This document shows positions 9,501-18,501 of a stretch of DNA of 64,000 nucleotides, one piece after another. Below the pieces are notes generated by a model that saw only the letters and a program-made list of their open reading frames with translations, was not told the origin of the DNA and did not search any database. The DNA comes from Pseudomonas syringae (GTDB lineage: Bacteria; Pseudomonadota; Gammaproteobacteria; Pseudomonadales; Pseudomonadaceae). The number at the start of each line of letters is the position of its first letter. Position 1 is the stretch's first letter. A program made the position numbers and the translations under genes. The DNA lies in NCBI RefSeq assembly GCF_001698815.1, contig NZ_LGSI01000073.1:72291-136290 (forward strand), written 5' to 3'.

Positions 9501-9821
9501 ATGAAAATATCCGATGGTTTCGACGCCCGTCGCCTGCGCCCCAAAGGGCAAGGGAACTGGGGTGTGCGTATTGGTTCTGCGATTGCTGCCTTGCTGGCGA
9601 CGCTGGGCGTTTTGCTGACCATGGCGGGTGTGTCCAGTCTCATCGGGCATCCCCAGGCATTGGGCGAACTCAATGCCAGCCCGGTCGGCGCGGCATTCAT
9701 CGTGGCTGGCGGCTTGCTGGTGCTGTATCTCGGCATCTGGTTGTGGAGGCGCTGCCGTTTGAGTCGGCGCCGGGCAAAGGGGTTGAATATGTCCCCGCAC
9801 CTGATGAAAAAACACGACTGA
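9501..9821 (+). CDS. Small two-helix membrane protein, unknown
   Basis: A 106-aa protein with two hydrophobic segments (about residues 22-44 and 60-80), then an Arg-rich loop and a positively charged tail. GGAGG lies well placed before ATG 9501. I do not recognise the family. It sits between the isochorismatase-like gene and smrB, reading in the same direction. Confidence 0.65.
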   Translation: MKISDGFDARRLRPKGQGNWGVRIGSAIAALLATLGVLLTMAGVSSLIGHPQALGELNASPVGAAFIVAGGLLVLYLGIWLWRRCRLSRRRAKGLNMSPHLMKKHD

Positions 9822-9907
9822 TGGCTGCAGCGTTTTTTCTCGACACGAGTTTAGTCAACCCGAGCACCCCGCGACTTGGTTAAACTAGCCCTCTTCGCGG
9901 AGGCACC

Positions 9908-10465
9908 ATGCAAGACGACGACTTTTCCCTGTTCCGAAACGAGACGCGCGGCGTCAAGCCCATCAAGCATGAACATGCGGATGTGGGCAAACCCAAGACC
10001 GATCGTAAACTTCTGGCCAGGCTGCGCCAGTCGGCAACCGTGCGCACCGATTCGGTGACCGTTGACGGGCTGTCTGATCAATTCGTGATTGATGTGGGCC
10101 CCGAGGACGTGCTGAGCTGGTCAAGGGACGGTGTACAGGAAGGTCAGATGCGCAAGCTCAAGCTGGGTCAGATCAGCTTCGAGGGCAGTCTGGACCTGCA
10201 TGGCATGAGCGTCGAAGTGGCGCGCGAGACCTTGTGGGAATTTCTCGCCGAAGCGACCAAGCTGGAAATCCGCTGCGTGCGCGTGACCCACGGCAAGGCG
10301 GTGCGCCTGGACGGCAAGCGGCCGATGATCAAAAGCCACGTCAACACCTGGCTGCGGCAACATACGCAAGTCCTGGGTTTCTGTTCATGCCTGGCCAAGC
10401 ACGGCGGCGCGGGAGCGGTTTACGTGATCCTCAAGCGGACCATGATGGAAGGCCGCGACGAATAA
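9908..10465 (+). CDS. smrB: Smr-domain endonuclease
   Basis: A 185-aa protein with a C-terminal Smr domain. Characteristic motifs are LDLHGM (about residue 97) and VTHGKAVR (about 122-129), followed by a Gly-rich HGGAGAVYVIL end. In E. coli, SmrB cleaves mRNA at collided ribosomes to start rescue. Assignment to SmrB rather than the paralogue SmrA rests on the E. coli-like context of prmB and aroC nearby on the opposite strand. The N-terminal 80 residues are probably flexible. Confidence 0.85.
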   Translation: MQDDDFSLFRNETRGVKPIKHEHADVGKPKTDRKLLARLRQSATVRTDSVTVDGLSDQFVIDVGPEDVLSWSRDGVQEGQMRKLKLGQISFEGSLDLHGMSVEVARETLWEFLAEATKLEIRCVRVTHGKAVRLDGKRPMIKSHVNTWLRQHTQVLGFCSCLAKHGGAGAVYVILKRTMMEGRDE

Positions 10466-10510
10466 ACCGTCGCAGCCTGATTCAAGCCTTAGCCTGAAGT
10501 AACGCAGGTG

Positions 10511-10702
10511 TTACGGACGGCCGCCTGAGCCGCCAAAGCCCGGGCCACCTTGACCACCGCCGCCGCCCTGGCCGCCACCGTCATGATGACCACCGCCACC
10601 ACCACCGCCGCCATGACCACCCGGGCCCCAGAACGGGAAGCATCCGGAAACCGTGGACAGTACAGCTACAACCATTGCGACTTTAACTATTCGAGCAAAC
10701 AT
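10511..10702 (-). CDS. Gly/His-rich small lipoprotein
   Basis: A 63-aa protein with a lipoprotein signal (hydrophobic VAMVVAVLSTVSGC; lipobox VSGC, Cys21). After it comes an almost pure Gly tail with His pairs, Asp, Gln and a few Pro residues. The mature part would be about 43 residues of flexible, possibly metal-binding chain. The low-complexity coding sequence makes this call less certain, but the combination of signal peptide and lipobox in frame is hard to get by chance. Confidence 0.6.
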   Translation of the reverse strand: MFARIVKVAMVVAVLSTVSGCFPFWGPGGHGGGGGGGGHHDGGGQGGGGGQGGPGFGGSGGRP

Positions 10703-10920
10703 CTAATTAACTCTCTATGCGACAGGTATTTGTTACCTGTACGTCAGACAGCGCCAGCACCCATATGTACGTAGCAGCTTGGTAGAGGCCAGGTATCAGG
10801 CTTGATACAAAGGCGTGCCGCCCGGCCCGGACCGCGACTTGTCGGCAGCAGGTAAGTTACTATGTGCGCCTTGGCGGGCCGCAAACCCGCGTTTATTGAA
10901 CCCACACGGAATAAAGCTCT

Positions 10921-11466
10921 GTGACACTGGAACAGAATTACACCGAGATCCTTGGCCAACTGGGCGAAGACGTTTCCCGCGAAGGGCTGCTCGACACACC
11001 CAAGCGCGCTGCCAAGGCGATGCAGTATCTGTGTCGCGGCTATGAGCAAACCCTGGAAGAAGTCACCAACGGCGCGCTGTTCAGCTCCGACGCCAGCGAA
11101 ATGGTGATGGTCAAGGACATCGAATTGTATTCGTTGTGCGAGCATCATTTGCTGCCGTTCATTGGCAAGGCCCACGTTGCTTACATCCCCAACGGGAAAG
11201 TGCTCGGTCTGTCCAAGGTCGCGCGCATCGTTGACATGTACGCCCGTCGCTTGCAGATCCAGGAAAACCTCAGTCGCCAGATCGCCGAAGCCGTGCAGAC
11301 TGTTACCGGCGCGCTGGGTGTGGCCGTGGTCATCGAAGCCAAGCACATGTGCATGATGATGCGTGGTGTCGAAAAGCAGAATTCGGCGATGATCACTTCG
11401 GTGATGCTCGGTGAATTCCGTGAAAACGCGGCTACCCGCAGCGAGTTTCTCAGCCTGATCAAATGA
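10921..11466 (+). CDS. folE: GTP cyclohydrolase I
   Basis: A 181-aa enzyme converting GTP to 7,8-dihydroneopterin triphosphate, the first step of tetrahydrofolate synthesis. The zinc-site motif [10 protein letters not shown] (about residues 60-69) and the second Cys in [10 protein letters not shown] are intact. The start is GTG at 10921, giving the family N terminus [11 protein letters not shown]. Pseudomonads often carry two FolE paralogues; which one this is cannot be decided here, although its prmB/aroC-side position resembles PA1674 (folE2) of P. aeruginosa. Confidence 0.95.
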   Translation: MTLEQNYTEILGQLGEDVSREGLLDTPKRAAKAMQYLCRGYEQTLEEVTNGALFSSDASEMVMVKDIELYSLCEHHLLPFIGKAHVAYIPNGKVLGLSKVARIVDMYARRLQIQENLSRQIAEAVQTVTGALGVAVVIEAKHMCMMMRGVEKQNSAMITSVMLGEFRENAATRSEFLSLIK

Positions 11467-11542
11467 TTGCCGCCCTGCCCGACTGCTTTGCGTTCGGGCC
11501 TTGGGCAATCTATCCGCCTAGGTTTTTCAGAAGGTTTGCATC

Positions 11543-11914
11543 ATGTTTATCAAGGCATTAAGAGTTGGCCTGGGCCAGCTGATCATCTTCGGCGACTTCC
11601 TGACCCGCCCCGGCAAAAAGCAGCGCACGCCGCAAGCTCAGGCAACGGTCGATGCAGCAGCGCACGACCTGACTCTGTATCAGTTTCACGCCTGCCCGTT
11701 CTGCGTGAAGACGCGCCGCACCCTGCGCCGCCTGAACGTTCCCGTTGGGCTGCGCGATGCGAAGAACAACGAGCTGGACCGTCAAACGTTGCTCACGGAA
11801 GGCGGCAAGATCAAAGTCCCTTGCCTGCGCATTGATGAAGGCGGCAAAACGGTCTGGATGTACGAATCCAAGGTCATCATCGATTACCTGAATCAGCGCT
11901 TCGCTGCGGTCTGA
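11543..11914 (+). CDS. Glutaredoxin-like thioredoxin-fold protein
   Basis: A 123-aa protein with a hydrophobic N-terminal helix and a glutaredoxin/GST-N-type domain from about residue 45. The redox motif is CPFC (FHACPFCVKTRR), followed by a cis-Pro region KVPCLRI and an ESKVIIDYLNQRF end. It probably reduces disulfides or glutathione mixed disulfides. It follows folE by 76 bases in the same direction and may share its transcript. Confidence 0.85.
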   Translation: MFIKALRVGLGQLIIFGDFLTRPGKKQRTPQAQATVDAAAHDLTLYQFHACPFCVKTRRTLRRLNVPVGLRDAKNNELDRQTLLTEGGKIKVPCLRIDEGGKTVWMYESKVIIDYLNQRFAAV

Positions 11915-11926
11915 TACCTCGTTCGA

Positions 11927-12319
11927 TCAGTTCGGGCAACCGTCCTGGCGACAGGCGACGTAAGCCTTCAATTGCTTGACCCGCAACTCAGTGTGCTCGG
12001 CCAGACACTGGGATTGCAGCAGCGGCCAGATTGACCCGGAATCCTCGCGTTTGCCCACCTGATACAGGCAATCGGCGTCGCGAAACGCGATCCACGTGAC
12101 CTGCGCATCCTTGAGCGACTGCTTCTGCGCGGCGTCTTTGAGATAGCTCATCTGCGCCTTGTACTGCTTATTCAGATCCGCATCCAGCGCCGCCAACTGC
12201 TTGCCCGCGCAGGCGTTCATTTCGCCTTGGGTGCCATCGCAATCCTGGATCTGCGCCTGTGCCGAACAGCCAATGCCCAAGGCCATGAATGCCAGCACCG
12301 CCATCATCGAAAATCGCAT
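11927..12319 (-). CDS. DUF1311 / LprI-like secreted protein
   Basis: A 130-aa protein with a signal peptide (MRFSMMAVLAFMALGIGCSAQA) and a Cys-rich mature part of the DUF1311 type: CDGTQGEMNACAGKQLAALDADLN, then WIAFRDADCLYQ and QCLAEHTELRVKQL in separate stretches. The family includes the mycobacterial lysozyme inhibitor LprI, but most bacterial members have no proven role. It is convergent with the glutaredoxin-like gene. Confidence 0.8.
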   Translation of the reverse strand: MRFSMMAVLAFMALGIGCSAQAQIQDCDGTQGEMNACAGKQLAALDADLNKQYKAQMSYLKDAAQKQSLKDAQVTWIAFRDADCLYQVGKREDSGSIWPLLQSQCLAEHTELRVKQLKAYVACRQDGCPN

Positions 12320-12365
12320 GTGAAACTCCTCATCAGCAACTGCCTGAACTCCGGGGGCACGCGTC

Positions 12366-12391
12366 CCTCGCGGCTAAAGCCGCTCCTACGG
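12366..12391. repeat. Half-copy of intergenic palindrome
   Basis: A single arm of the GTAGGAGCGGCTTTAGCCGC palindrome family, with no matching partner arm nearby. The full element is at 25752-25804. Confidence 0.6.
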
Positions 12392-12418
12392 TTCCATATT
12401 TGCCCCATTAAACACGCA

Positions 12419-13021
12419 TCAATCCAGCATACCCACATATCCCGGTTGCCCCTTGACCCGTGCCAGCCAGTGTTGAATAGCTGGATACGGTGCCAGGTCG
12501 AAACCGCCCTGATGGGCCACATGGGTGTAAGCGTAGAGCGCAATGTCGGCGATGGAGAACATCTCGCCCACCAGATACGGCGTGCGCTTGAGCTGTTGTT
12601 CCATCACGGCCAGGGCGCGATAACCGGCCTTCTGCAAGGAGCGGTATTCAGCGAGCCGTTCCTCGGGCAGGCCCAGATAGAACTGAATAAAGCGCGCAAC
12701 CGCAATACATGGCTCGTGGCTGTATTGCTCGAAGAACTGCCATTGCAAAACCTGAGTGCGCAAGCGCGGCTCGGCCGGCAGGAAATGGCTGCCATCGGCG
12801 AGGAAATTGAGGATCGCATTGGATTCCCACAGACAAGTGCCGTCCTCAAGCTCCAGGACCGGAATCTTGCCATTGGGATTTTTTTCCAGAAACGCCGGCG
12901 TCTGGGTCTCGCCGCTGAGGATGTCCACCGGAATCCATTGATACGCGATGCCCAGCAGGCTGAGCATCAGCTTGATCTTGTAGCAGTTGCCCGAGTTGTA
13001 ATCGCCATAAACCTTGTACAT
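12419..13021 (-). CDS. Glutathione S-transferase family protein
   Basis: A 200-aa protein with an N-terminal thioredoxin-like domain (residues 1-80, NPNGKIPVLELEDG with the cis-Pro, WESNAIL glutathione-binding pattern) and an all-helical C-terminal domain. ATG 13021 has AAAGGAG at good spacing. It lies 35 bases downstream of the aminotransferase gene on the same strand and is likely cotranscribed. Its substrate is unknown. Confidence 0.9.
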   Translation of the reverse strand: MYKVYGDYNSGNCYKIKLMLSLLGIAYQWIPVDILSGETQTPAFLEKNPNGKIPVLELEDGTCLWESNAILNFLADGSHFLPAEPRLRTQVLQWQFFEQYSHEPCIAVARFIQFYLGLPEERLAEYRSLQKAGYRALAVMEQQLKRTPYLVGEMFSIADIALYAYTHVAHQGGFDLAPYPAIQHWLARVKGQPGYVGMLD

Positions 13022-13056
13022 CACTGCTCTCCTTTCACTGCTTGTCCTGATTGCCC

Positions 13057-14223
13057 TTAAGCCGCTTGTTGCTGCTGAGCCATTCGCACCACCGCCGCCA
13101 GTCGCTTCAGGCCTTCGCCGAGGCGGGTCGGGTCGATGTGGCTGAAGTTCAAACGCAGATAGCCATGATTGGCATCCGGGTCGGCAAAAAACGGCTCGCC
13201 GGGCATAAACGCAACATCCTGTGCCAACGCTTCATTGAGCAAGGTGCGAGTATCCAACGGTTGCCGCAAAGTCAGCCAGAAAAACAATCCGCCTTGCGGG
13301 TTGTTCCAGTCGGCCAGATCGCCGAAATGCTCTTGCAGGGCGGCTTCGAATGCATCACGACGCCCACGATAGAAGTCCTGCAATTGCAGCAAATGCTTGC
13401 GGTAGTGCTCGGTGCCGATCCATTGCAGCGCCTGCCATTGGCCCAACCGATTGGTGTGCAGGTCGGCTGACTGCTTCAAGCGCAGCAGATGGGGAAACAG
13501 GTCAGGACTGGCAATCAGATAACCGACGCGCAAGCCTGGCAACAAGGTTTTCGACACGGTACCAGTGTAGATCCAGCTGGCTTTTTTCAGGCGACTGGCA
13601 ATCGGTCGTGCGCTGCCACCGTCGAAGGTCAGGTCACGATACGGCTCGTCTTCGATCAACGTCACGCCGAACTCATCAAGCAGCGCCGCGACCGTTTCGC
13701 GACTGGCCTCGCTGTAACGCACTGCAGACGGGTTCTGGAACGTCGGAATCAGGTAGGCAAACGCTGGCTTGTGCTGCTCCAGGCGCTGACGCAGCGCAAG
13801 CAGATCCGGGCCGTCGGCCTGCAACGGTACGGTCAGGCAGTCAGCACCGAACAGCTGGAATATCTGCAGCGCAGCCAGGTAAGTCGGCGCTTCCAGGACG
13901 ATTTCCGTGCCTTTATCGATGTATAGCTTGGCGGCCAGATCCAGGGTTTGTTGCGAACCGCTGACGATCAATACCTGGCTCGCATCGCAGCGCAGACCGA
14001 TGGCGCGGGCTTCATCAGCCAGGGCTTCGCGCAACTCGGGCTCACCTTCGCTCATGCCGTATTGGCCCAACGCCACAGGCATGTCGGCCCACTCCACACG
14101 GGGCAGCATGGCTTCGGCAGGCAGACCGCCAGCAAACGACATGACTTCCGGGCGCTGCGCTGCCGCGAGAATTTCACGAATCAAGGAGCTTTTCAGGCGG
14201 GAAACGCGTTCGGAGAATGCCAT
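13057..14223 (-). CDS. PLP-dependent class I/II aminotransferase
   Basis: A 388-aa fold-type I aminotransferase related to 2-aminoadipate/aromatic aminotransferases (LysN/MocR-catalytic-domain-like). It has no N-terminal HTH. The PLP lysine lies in GTVSKTLLPGLRVGY, and the substrate carboxylate Arg is likely in LRLNFSH. Start 14223 (MAFSERVSRLK) is chosen; a TTG at 14262 is an upstream alternative. It is divergent from a MarR gene, which probably regulates it, and precedes the GST gene. Confidence 0.88.
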   Translation of the reverse strand: MAFSERVSRLKSSLIREILAAAQRPEVMSFAGGLPAEAMLPRVEWADMPVALGQYGMSEGEPELREALADEARAIGLRCDASQVLIVSGSQQTLDLAAKLYIDKGTEIVLEAPTYLAALQIFQLFGADCLTVPLQADGPDLLALRQRLEQHKPAFAYLIPTFQNPSAVRYSEASRETVAALLDEFGVTLIEDEPYRDLTFDGGSARPIASRLKKASWIYTGTVSKTLLPGLRVGYLIASPDLFPHLLRLKQSADLHTNRLGQWQALQWIGTEHYRKHLLQLQDFYRGRRDAFEAALQEHFGDLADWNNPQGGLFFWLTLRQPLDTRTLLNEALAQDVAFMPGEPFFADPDANHGYLRLNFSHIDPTRLGEGLKRLAAVVRMAQQQQAA

Positions 14224-14257
14224 GGAGATCACCGGTAGCCGATATAAATGGAAATAA

Positions 14258-14272
14258 GTCAAACTGGTTGAC
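14258..14272. promoter_or_regulatory. Candidate MarR operator
   Basis: The sequence GTCAAACTGGTTGAC is an inverted repeat with matching GTCAA/TTGAC ends. It lies in the 82-base gap between the divergent aminotransferase and MarR genes, where a MarR dimer would typically bind. No binding evidence exists here. Confidence 0.45.
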
Positions 14273-14305
14273 CGAAATTACGATATCGCAACCGGATACG
14301 TCAAT

Positions 14306-14782
14306 ATGCTTGACCTTAAAAATCCCGCCACGCAGCAAGCCGCCATGGAAGCTTTTTTCTTCGGCTATCAGGCCTTCACTGCCAAGGCGGACGAAATGCT
14401 GGAGCGGCGCGGCTGCAGCCGGGTGCATCAACGCATCGTATTTTTTATCGCGCGCTACCCCGGTTTGAGCGTGACGGAGTTGCTCAGTGTGCTGGGGGTC
14501 AGCAAGCAAGCGCTGAATGCGCCTTTACGCCAGCTGGTTGCCATGGATCTGGTGCAAAGCGCCGCGCCGGACAGCGACAAACGCAAGCGCTTGTTGGCAC
14601 TGACCCCCGAAGGCATAAAGTTTGAACAGGCGCTGCGCCGCGAGCAGGTCAAACTTTTACAACGGGTATTTCGCGAGGCGGGCCAGGAAGCAGTGGACGG
14701 TTGGTTGGCGGTGAATGAGGCGCTGGGACAAACCCGGCAAAGCCTGGCGAAACCTGTCGCGGGACATGAAGAACCCATTTAA
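14306..14782 (+). CDS. MarR-family transcriptional regulator
   Basis: A 158-aa winged-helix regulator. The recognition region is GLSVTELLSVLGVSKQALNAPLRQLV (about 53-78, described in parts) and the wing contains DSDKRKRLLALTPEG. It is divergent from the aminotransferase-GST pair with a palindromic site between them, so local repression relieved by a ligand is the likely mode. The ligand is unknown. Confidence 0.88.
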   Translation: MLDLKNPATQQAAMEAFFFGYQAFTAKADEMLERRGCSRVHQRIVFFIARYPGLSVTELLSVLGVSKQALNAPLRQLVAMDLVQSAAPDSDKRKRLLALTPEGIKFEQALRREQVKLLQRVFREAGQEAVDGWLAVNEALGQTRQSLAKPVAGHEEPI

Positions 14783-14939
14783 TGAGCGCTGTATGAGCGG
14801 TTTTCAGCACACCCGTACAACGCTTCACTTTTGCTATGTTTTAGCTAACTGTACTTGCGTTTGTGCAGCTGGCTGTATCGCAACGCCTTGTAACGACTAC
14901 GTTTAGGCTTGGCGCCTGATTTCGCGCAAGGAATGTCCG

Positions 14940-16130
14940 ATGACCGACACCACACAAGCCCCGTTACGCCCGCTGGCGGACTCTTCCGCGTCAGCCATTG
15001 TGGCCGGGTTTATTGCCATGATGACGGGCTGCACCAGCTCGCTGGTCTTGATGTTTCAGGCCGGTCAGGCAGCAGGCCTGACCACGGCGCAGATTTCTTC
15101 GTGGATCTGGGCGCTGTTCATGGGCATGGCGGTGTGCAGCATCGGCCTGTCGCTGCGTTACCGCACACCGATCACTGTCGCCTGGTCGACGCCCGGCGCA
15201 GCATTGCTGGTCACCAGCCTGGGCGGCGTGGCCTACCCCGAAGCGATCGGCGCCTTTATCACCTGCGCGGTGCTGGTGATGATCTGCGGTTTGACCGGCA
15301 GCTTCGAACGCCTGGTCAAACGCTTGCCGGCATCACTGGCCGCGGCATTGCTGGCCGGAATCCTGTTCAAGATCGGCAGCGAAATTTTCATCGCCGCTCA
15401 GCACCGCACAGCGCTGGTGCTGGGCATGTTCTTCACTTACCTGATCGTCAAACGCCTTTCGCCGCGCTATGCCGTACTGGGCGCGCTGTTGGTGGGCGTC
15501 GCGCTGGCCGGTTTGCTGGGTCTGTTGGATTTCAGCGGGTTCGCCCTGGAAGTCGCCCTGCCGGTCTGGACCACGCCTGAATTTTCCCTTGCCGCGACGA
15601 TCAGCATTGGCATTCCGTTGTTCGTCGTTGCCATGACCTCGCAGAACATGCCGGGTATCGCCGTGCTGCGCGCCGACGGCTATCAGGTGCCCGCCTCGCC
15701 GCTGATTTCCGCCACCGGCATTGCATCCCTGATCCTCGCGCCGTTCGGCTCTCACGGGATCAATCTTGCGGCGATCAGCGCGGCAATCTGCACCGGCCCT
15801 CATGCCCATGAAGATCGGGACAAGCGTTATACCGCGGCGGTCTGGTGCGGGGTTTTCTACGGCGTTGCCGGAATTTTCGGCGCAACCCTTGCGGCCCTGT
15901 TTGCGGCATTTCCCAAGGAACTGGTGCTGTCCATCGCCGCCCTGGCGCTGTTTGGCTCGATCATCAACGGCCTGACCGTGGCGATGAACGAACCCAAGGA
16001 ACGTGAAGCGGCGCTCATCACCTTCATGGTCACGGCGTCGGGGCTGACGCTGTTTTCCATCGGTTCGGCGTTCTGGGGGATCGTGGCGGGGGTTTTGACG
16101 TTGTTGATTCTGAATGGACGGCGGGGTTGA
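14940..16130 (+). CDS. Benzoate/H+ symporter, BenE family
   Basis: A 396-aa inner-membrane protein with about 12 hydrophobic segments and the BenE pattern, including WSTPGAALL and a central FGSHGINLAAI motif. AAGGA precedes ATG 14940. BenE proteins import benzoate with protons, but no benzoate catabolic genes lie in the window, so its true substrate is uncertain and benE is not assigned. Confidence 0.85.
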   Translation: MTDTTQAPLRPLADSSASAIVAGFIAMMTGCTSSLVLMFQAGQAAGLTTAQISSWIWALFMGMAVCSIGLSLRYRTPITVAWSTPGAALLVTSLGGVAYPEAIGAFITCAVLVMICGLTGSFERLVKRLPASLAAALLAGILFKIGSEIFIAAQHRTALVLGMFFTYLIVKRLSPRYAVLGALLVGVALAGLLGLLDFSGFALEVALPVWTTPEFSLAATISIGIPLFVVAMTSQNMPGIAVLRADGYQVPASPLISATGIASLILAPFGSHGINLAAISAAICTGPHAHEDRDKRYTAAVWCGVFYGVAGIFGATLAALFAAFPKELVLSIAALALFGSIINGLTVAMNEPKEREAALITFMVTASGLTLFSIGSAFWGIVAGVLTLLILNGRRG

Positions 16131-16153
16131 AGGACGGTTTTGTCTGCGAAGAC

Positions 16154-16246
16154 TGTAGGACCGAATTCATTCGGGAAAGAGCCAGCGTGGACAAGGAATT
16201 CTTGTGAATACGCGCTAACGCCCTCCCGGATAAATCCGGTCCTACA
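16154..16246. repeat. Intergenic palindrome (GTAGGACCGG type, diverged)
   Basis: Arms at about 16154-16176 and 16222-16246 match imperfectly (TGTAGGACCGAATTCATTCGG against its partner containing CCGGATAAATCCGGTCCTACA in parts). It lies between convergent genes benE-like and the chemoreceptor. Confidence 0.65.
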
Positions 16247-16268
16247 AAGGTTACCGCGTACGGAAACC

Positions 16269-18239
16269 CTACAACCTGAAATGCCCCACCATCCCCTTCA
16301 ACTCCATGCCCAGCGACGCCAGCTCGATACTTGACGCCGCATTGCCGCGCATCGCCAAGGCCGATTGATCGGCGCTGGCGCGGATACTGGTAACGCTGCG
16401 GTTGATTTCCTCGGCCACTGACGTCTGCTCTTCGGCAGCCGCAGCGATCTGCTGATTCATCTGCTGGATCATCGACACCGCCGAGGCGATGCTGCCCAAC
16501 GCGCTTTCGGTTTGCAGCACATCGCTGACTGCCAGCTTGACCAGTTCTGCGCTGCTGCGAATCTGCGTCACCGACGCCTGCGCGCCGTTCTGCAAGCTGC
16601 CCACCAGACGTTCGATTTCTTCTGTTGATTGCTGAGTACGCTTGGCCAGTGCCCGAACCTCATCAGCGACAACCGCGAAGCCTCGACCTTGCTCACCCGC
16701 CCGCGCGGCTTCGATGGCTGCGTTCAAGGCCAACAGGTTGGTCTGCTCGGCAACGCTTTTGATCACGCTGAGCACGGTCCCGATGTTCTGAATTTCCGCA
16801 CTGAGGCTTTCAATGCTGTCGCTCGCCGATGTCGCCGACGTGGCCAGTTGCTCGATACGTTGCAGACTCTGGCGCACGACGCTCTGGCCGCTGTCGACTT
16901 TGTTGTCGGCGGTCTGCGCGGCCAGTGCCGCCTCTTCGGCATTGCGCGCCACATCATGGACCGTGGCGGTCATCTGGTTCATGGCGGTCGCCACTTGCTC
17001 GGTTTCCTGCTGCTGGCTGCTGACTTCCCGATTGGTCTGTTCCGTCACCGCCGACAGGGAATGAGCCGAGCTGGCCAACTGTTCGATACCTGCTTGCAGG
17101 CCACTGACGATACCGCTCAGGCCTGCGCCCATCTGTTGCATGGCGAGCATCAGCTGGCCAATTTCATCGCGACGCTTGACCGCTGCACTGGCGCTCAAGT
17201 CGCCGGCGGCAATACGCTGCGCGAAGGCGATGACACTGCGCAACGGCCCGACAATCAGCCGGGTAATCAGCCAGGACGCAATCAGCCCCACGAACAAGGC
17301 GATGATCGACGAGCCGATGATCTGCATGGAATTGGTCTTGATTTGCGCCTGCATGGAGTCGTCTTCAGCGGCGTAGGCTTGATTGACCTGATCCACGACC
17401 TGCCGGGCATTGGCGGCCAGTTGTTTGGAAACCTGCGCTTCGCTGGCCAGCAATCCCGTGTATTCGTTGAGCTTGTCGGTGAAATTGACGATGTGCGTGC
17501 CGACTTCCCCCAGCACAGTGAGATAACCCGGATCCTTGATCACGCCCTTGAGTTCCTCGGCCAGAGCCTGGGCCTGATCGGCCTGCTCGATCTTGCCGGT
17601 CTTGGCTTCCTCGCCCGAGCCCGTCTTGCGGCTTTTGTCCAGGCGCACCCGCGCTTCGTCCATGGCCTGCATCATCAGTTTGGAAACCTGACTGACCTGA
17701 TTGGCCTGCTCGATGAACTCACCACCTTGCTGGCCTTGTGAATCTTTCAGACCATACGCACCGTCATCGGCCAGCCCGGCCTGCAGCACATCGAGATTGT
17801 TGGCTACGCTGGAGACCGACCAGCTGGCCATTTCCAGCGCCAGATCCTTGCTTTGACTGAGGCTGACGAATTCATCGAAAGATTTGCGGTACGCGGCCAG
17901 GCCTTGCTGGACCTGAGTCATCATTTGCTGGTTGGCGGGCGACTGGCCCTTGAGGTTTTCAGCGAGGAGATTGAGGTTTTCAACGCCGGCATGCAGCTCT
18001 TCAACGATTTTCGGGTCGCTGCGCAGCGCATAATCCTGCTCCAGCAGCCTGACTTTGAGCACGCCGCTGTTCAACGCAGACATCTGCTTCAATCCGTCGA
18101 AATGCACGCTGATGTTTTTCAACGACCAGACGCCGATGGCTGCCACCAGAACAGTCAGCAGCAGAACCAGCGCGAAGCCCACGCCCAGTTTTTTCGCCAT
18201 CCCAAGATTAGCGAATCGTGCTTGCACGGCCGAAATCAT
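16269..18239 (-). CDS. Methyl-accepting chemotaxis protein with HBM-type sensor
   Basis: A 656-aa chemoreceptor. TM1 is near residues 18-38. It is followed by a long all-helical periplasmic domain of about 250 residues, the size of the helical bimodular (HBM) sensors found in McpS-like receptors. TM2, a HAMP domain and a cytoplasmic signalling hairpin follow, with the tip motif [20 protein letters not shown]. In the HBM family the ligands are often TCA intermediates or polyamines; here the ligand is unknown. The start MISAVQARF at 18239 is chosen over the open upstream frame because it places TM1 normally. Confidence 0.92.
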   Translation of the reverse strand: MISAVQARFANLGMAKKLGVGFALVLLLTVLVAAIGVWSLKNISVHFDGLKQMSALNSGVLKVRLLEQDYALRSDPKIVEELHAGVENLNLLAENLKGQSPANQQMMTQVQQGLAAYRKSFDEFVSLSQSKDLALEMASWSVSSVANNLDVLQAGLADDGAYGLKDSQGQQGGEFIEQANQVSQVSKLMMQAMDEARVRLDKSRKTGSGEEAKTGKIEQADQAQALAEELKGVIKDPGYLTVLGEVGTHIVNFTDKLNEYTGLLASEAQVSKQLAANARQVVDQVNQAYAAEDDSMQAQIKTNSMQIIGSSIIALFVGLIASWLITRLIVGPLRSVIAFAQRIAAGDLSASAAVKRRDEIGQLMLAMQQMGAGLSGIVSGLQAGIEQLASSAHSLSAVTEQTNREVSSQQQETEQVATAMNQMTATVHDVARNAEEAALAAQTADNKVDSGQSVVRQSLQRIEQLATSATSASDSIESLSAEIQNIGTVLSVIKSVAEQTNLLALNAAIEAARAGEQGRGFAVVADEVRALAKRTQQSTEEIERLVGSLQNGAQASVTQIRSSAELVKLAVSDVLQTESALGSIASAVSMIQQMNQQIAAAAEEQTSVAEEINRSVTSIRASADQSALAMRGNAASSIELASLGMELKGMVGHFRL

Positions 18240-18501
18240 AGCGTCGCATCCCCTGTGAATACCTTGGGCACTCTGGCCTTTAAGCAGGCCATTCAATAAT
18301 CGTGCAGATTCGCAATGGCTCACGGCAGATACAAGTCTTTGCCGACGGAATAATGGCAAAAAGCTACGCTGAAGTCGCTTTCAGGACGGTCTGAGTCGGC
18401 GCACAGAAATTCGGTGCGACCGACTATCAAAAAACCTCGAAATGGCGCCCGGATTCGAACCCGTAAGGGGCAACGCTGTACTGATCTGGTGCGACTGAAA
18501 A

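Noticed and set aside
18433-18500. tRNA gene on the minus strand
   Set aside because: Only a T-loop-like segment and a GCGCCA end are seen; the T-stem does not pair and no acceptor, D or anticodon arm can be drawn.
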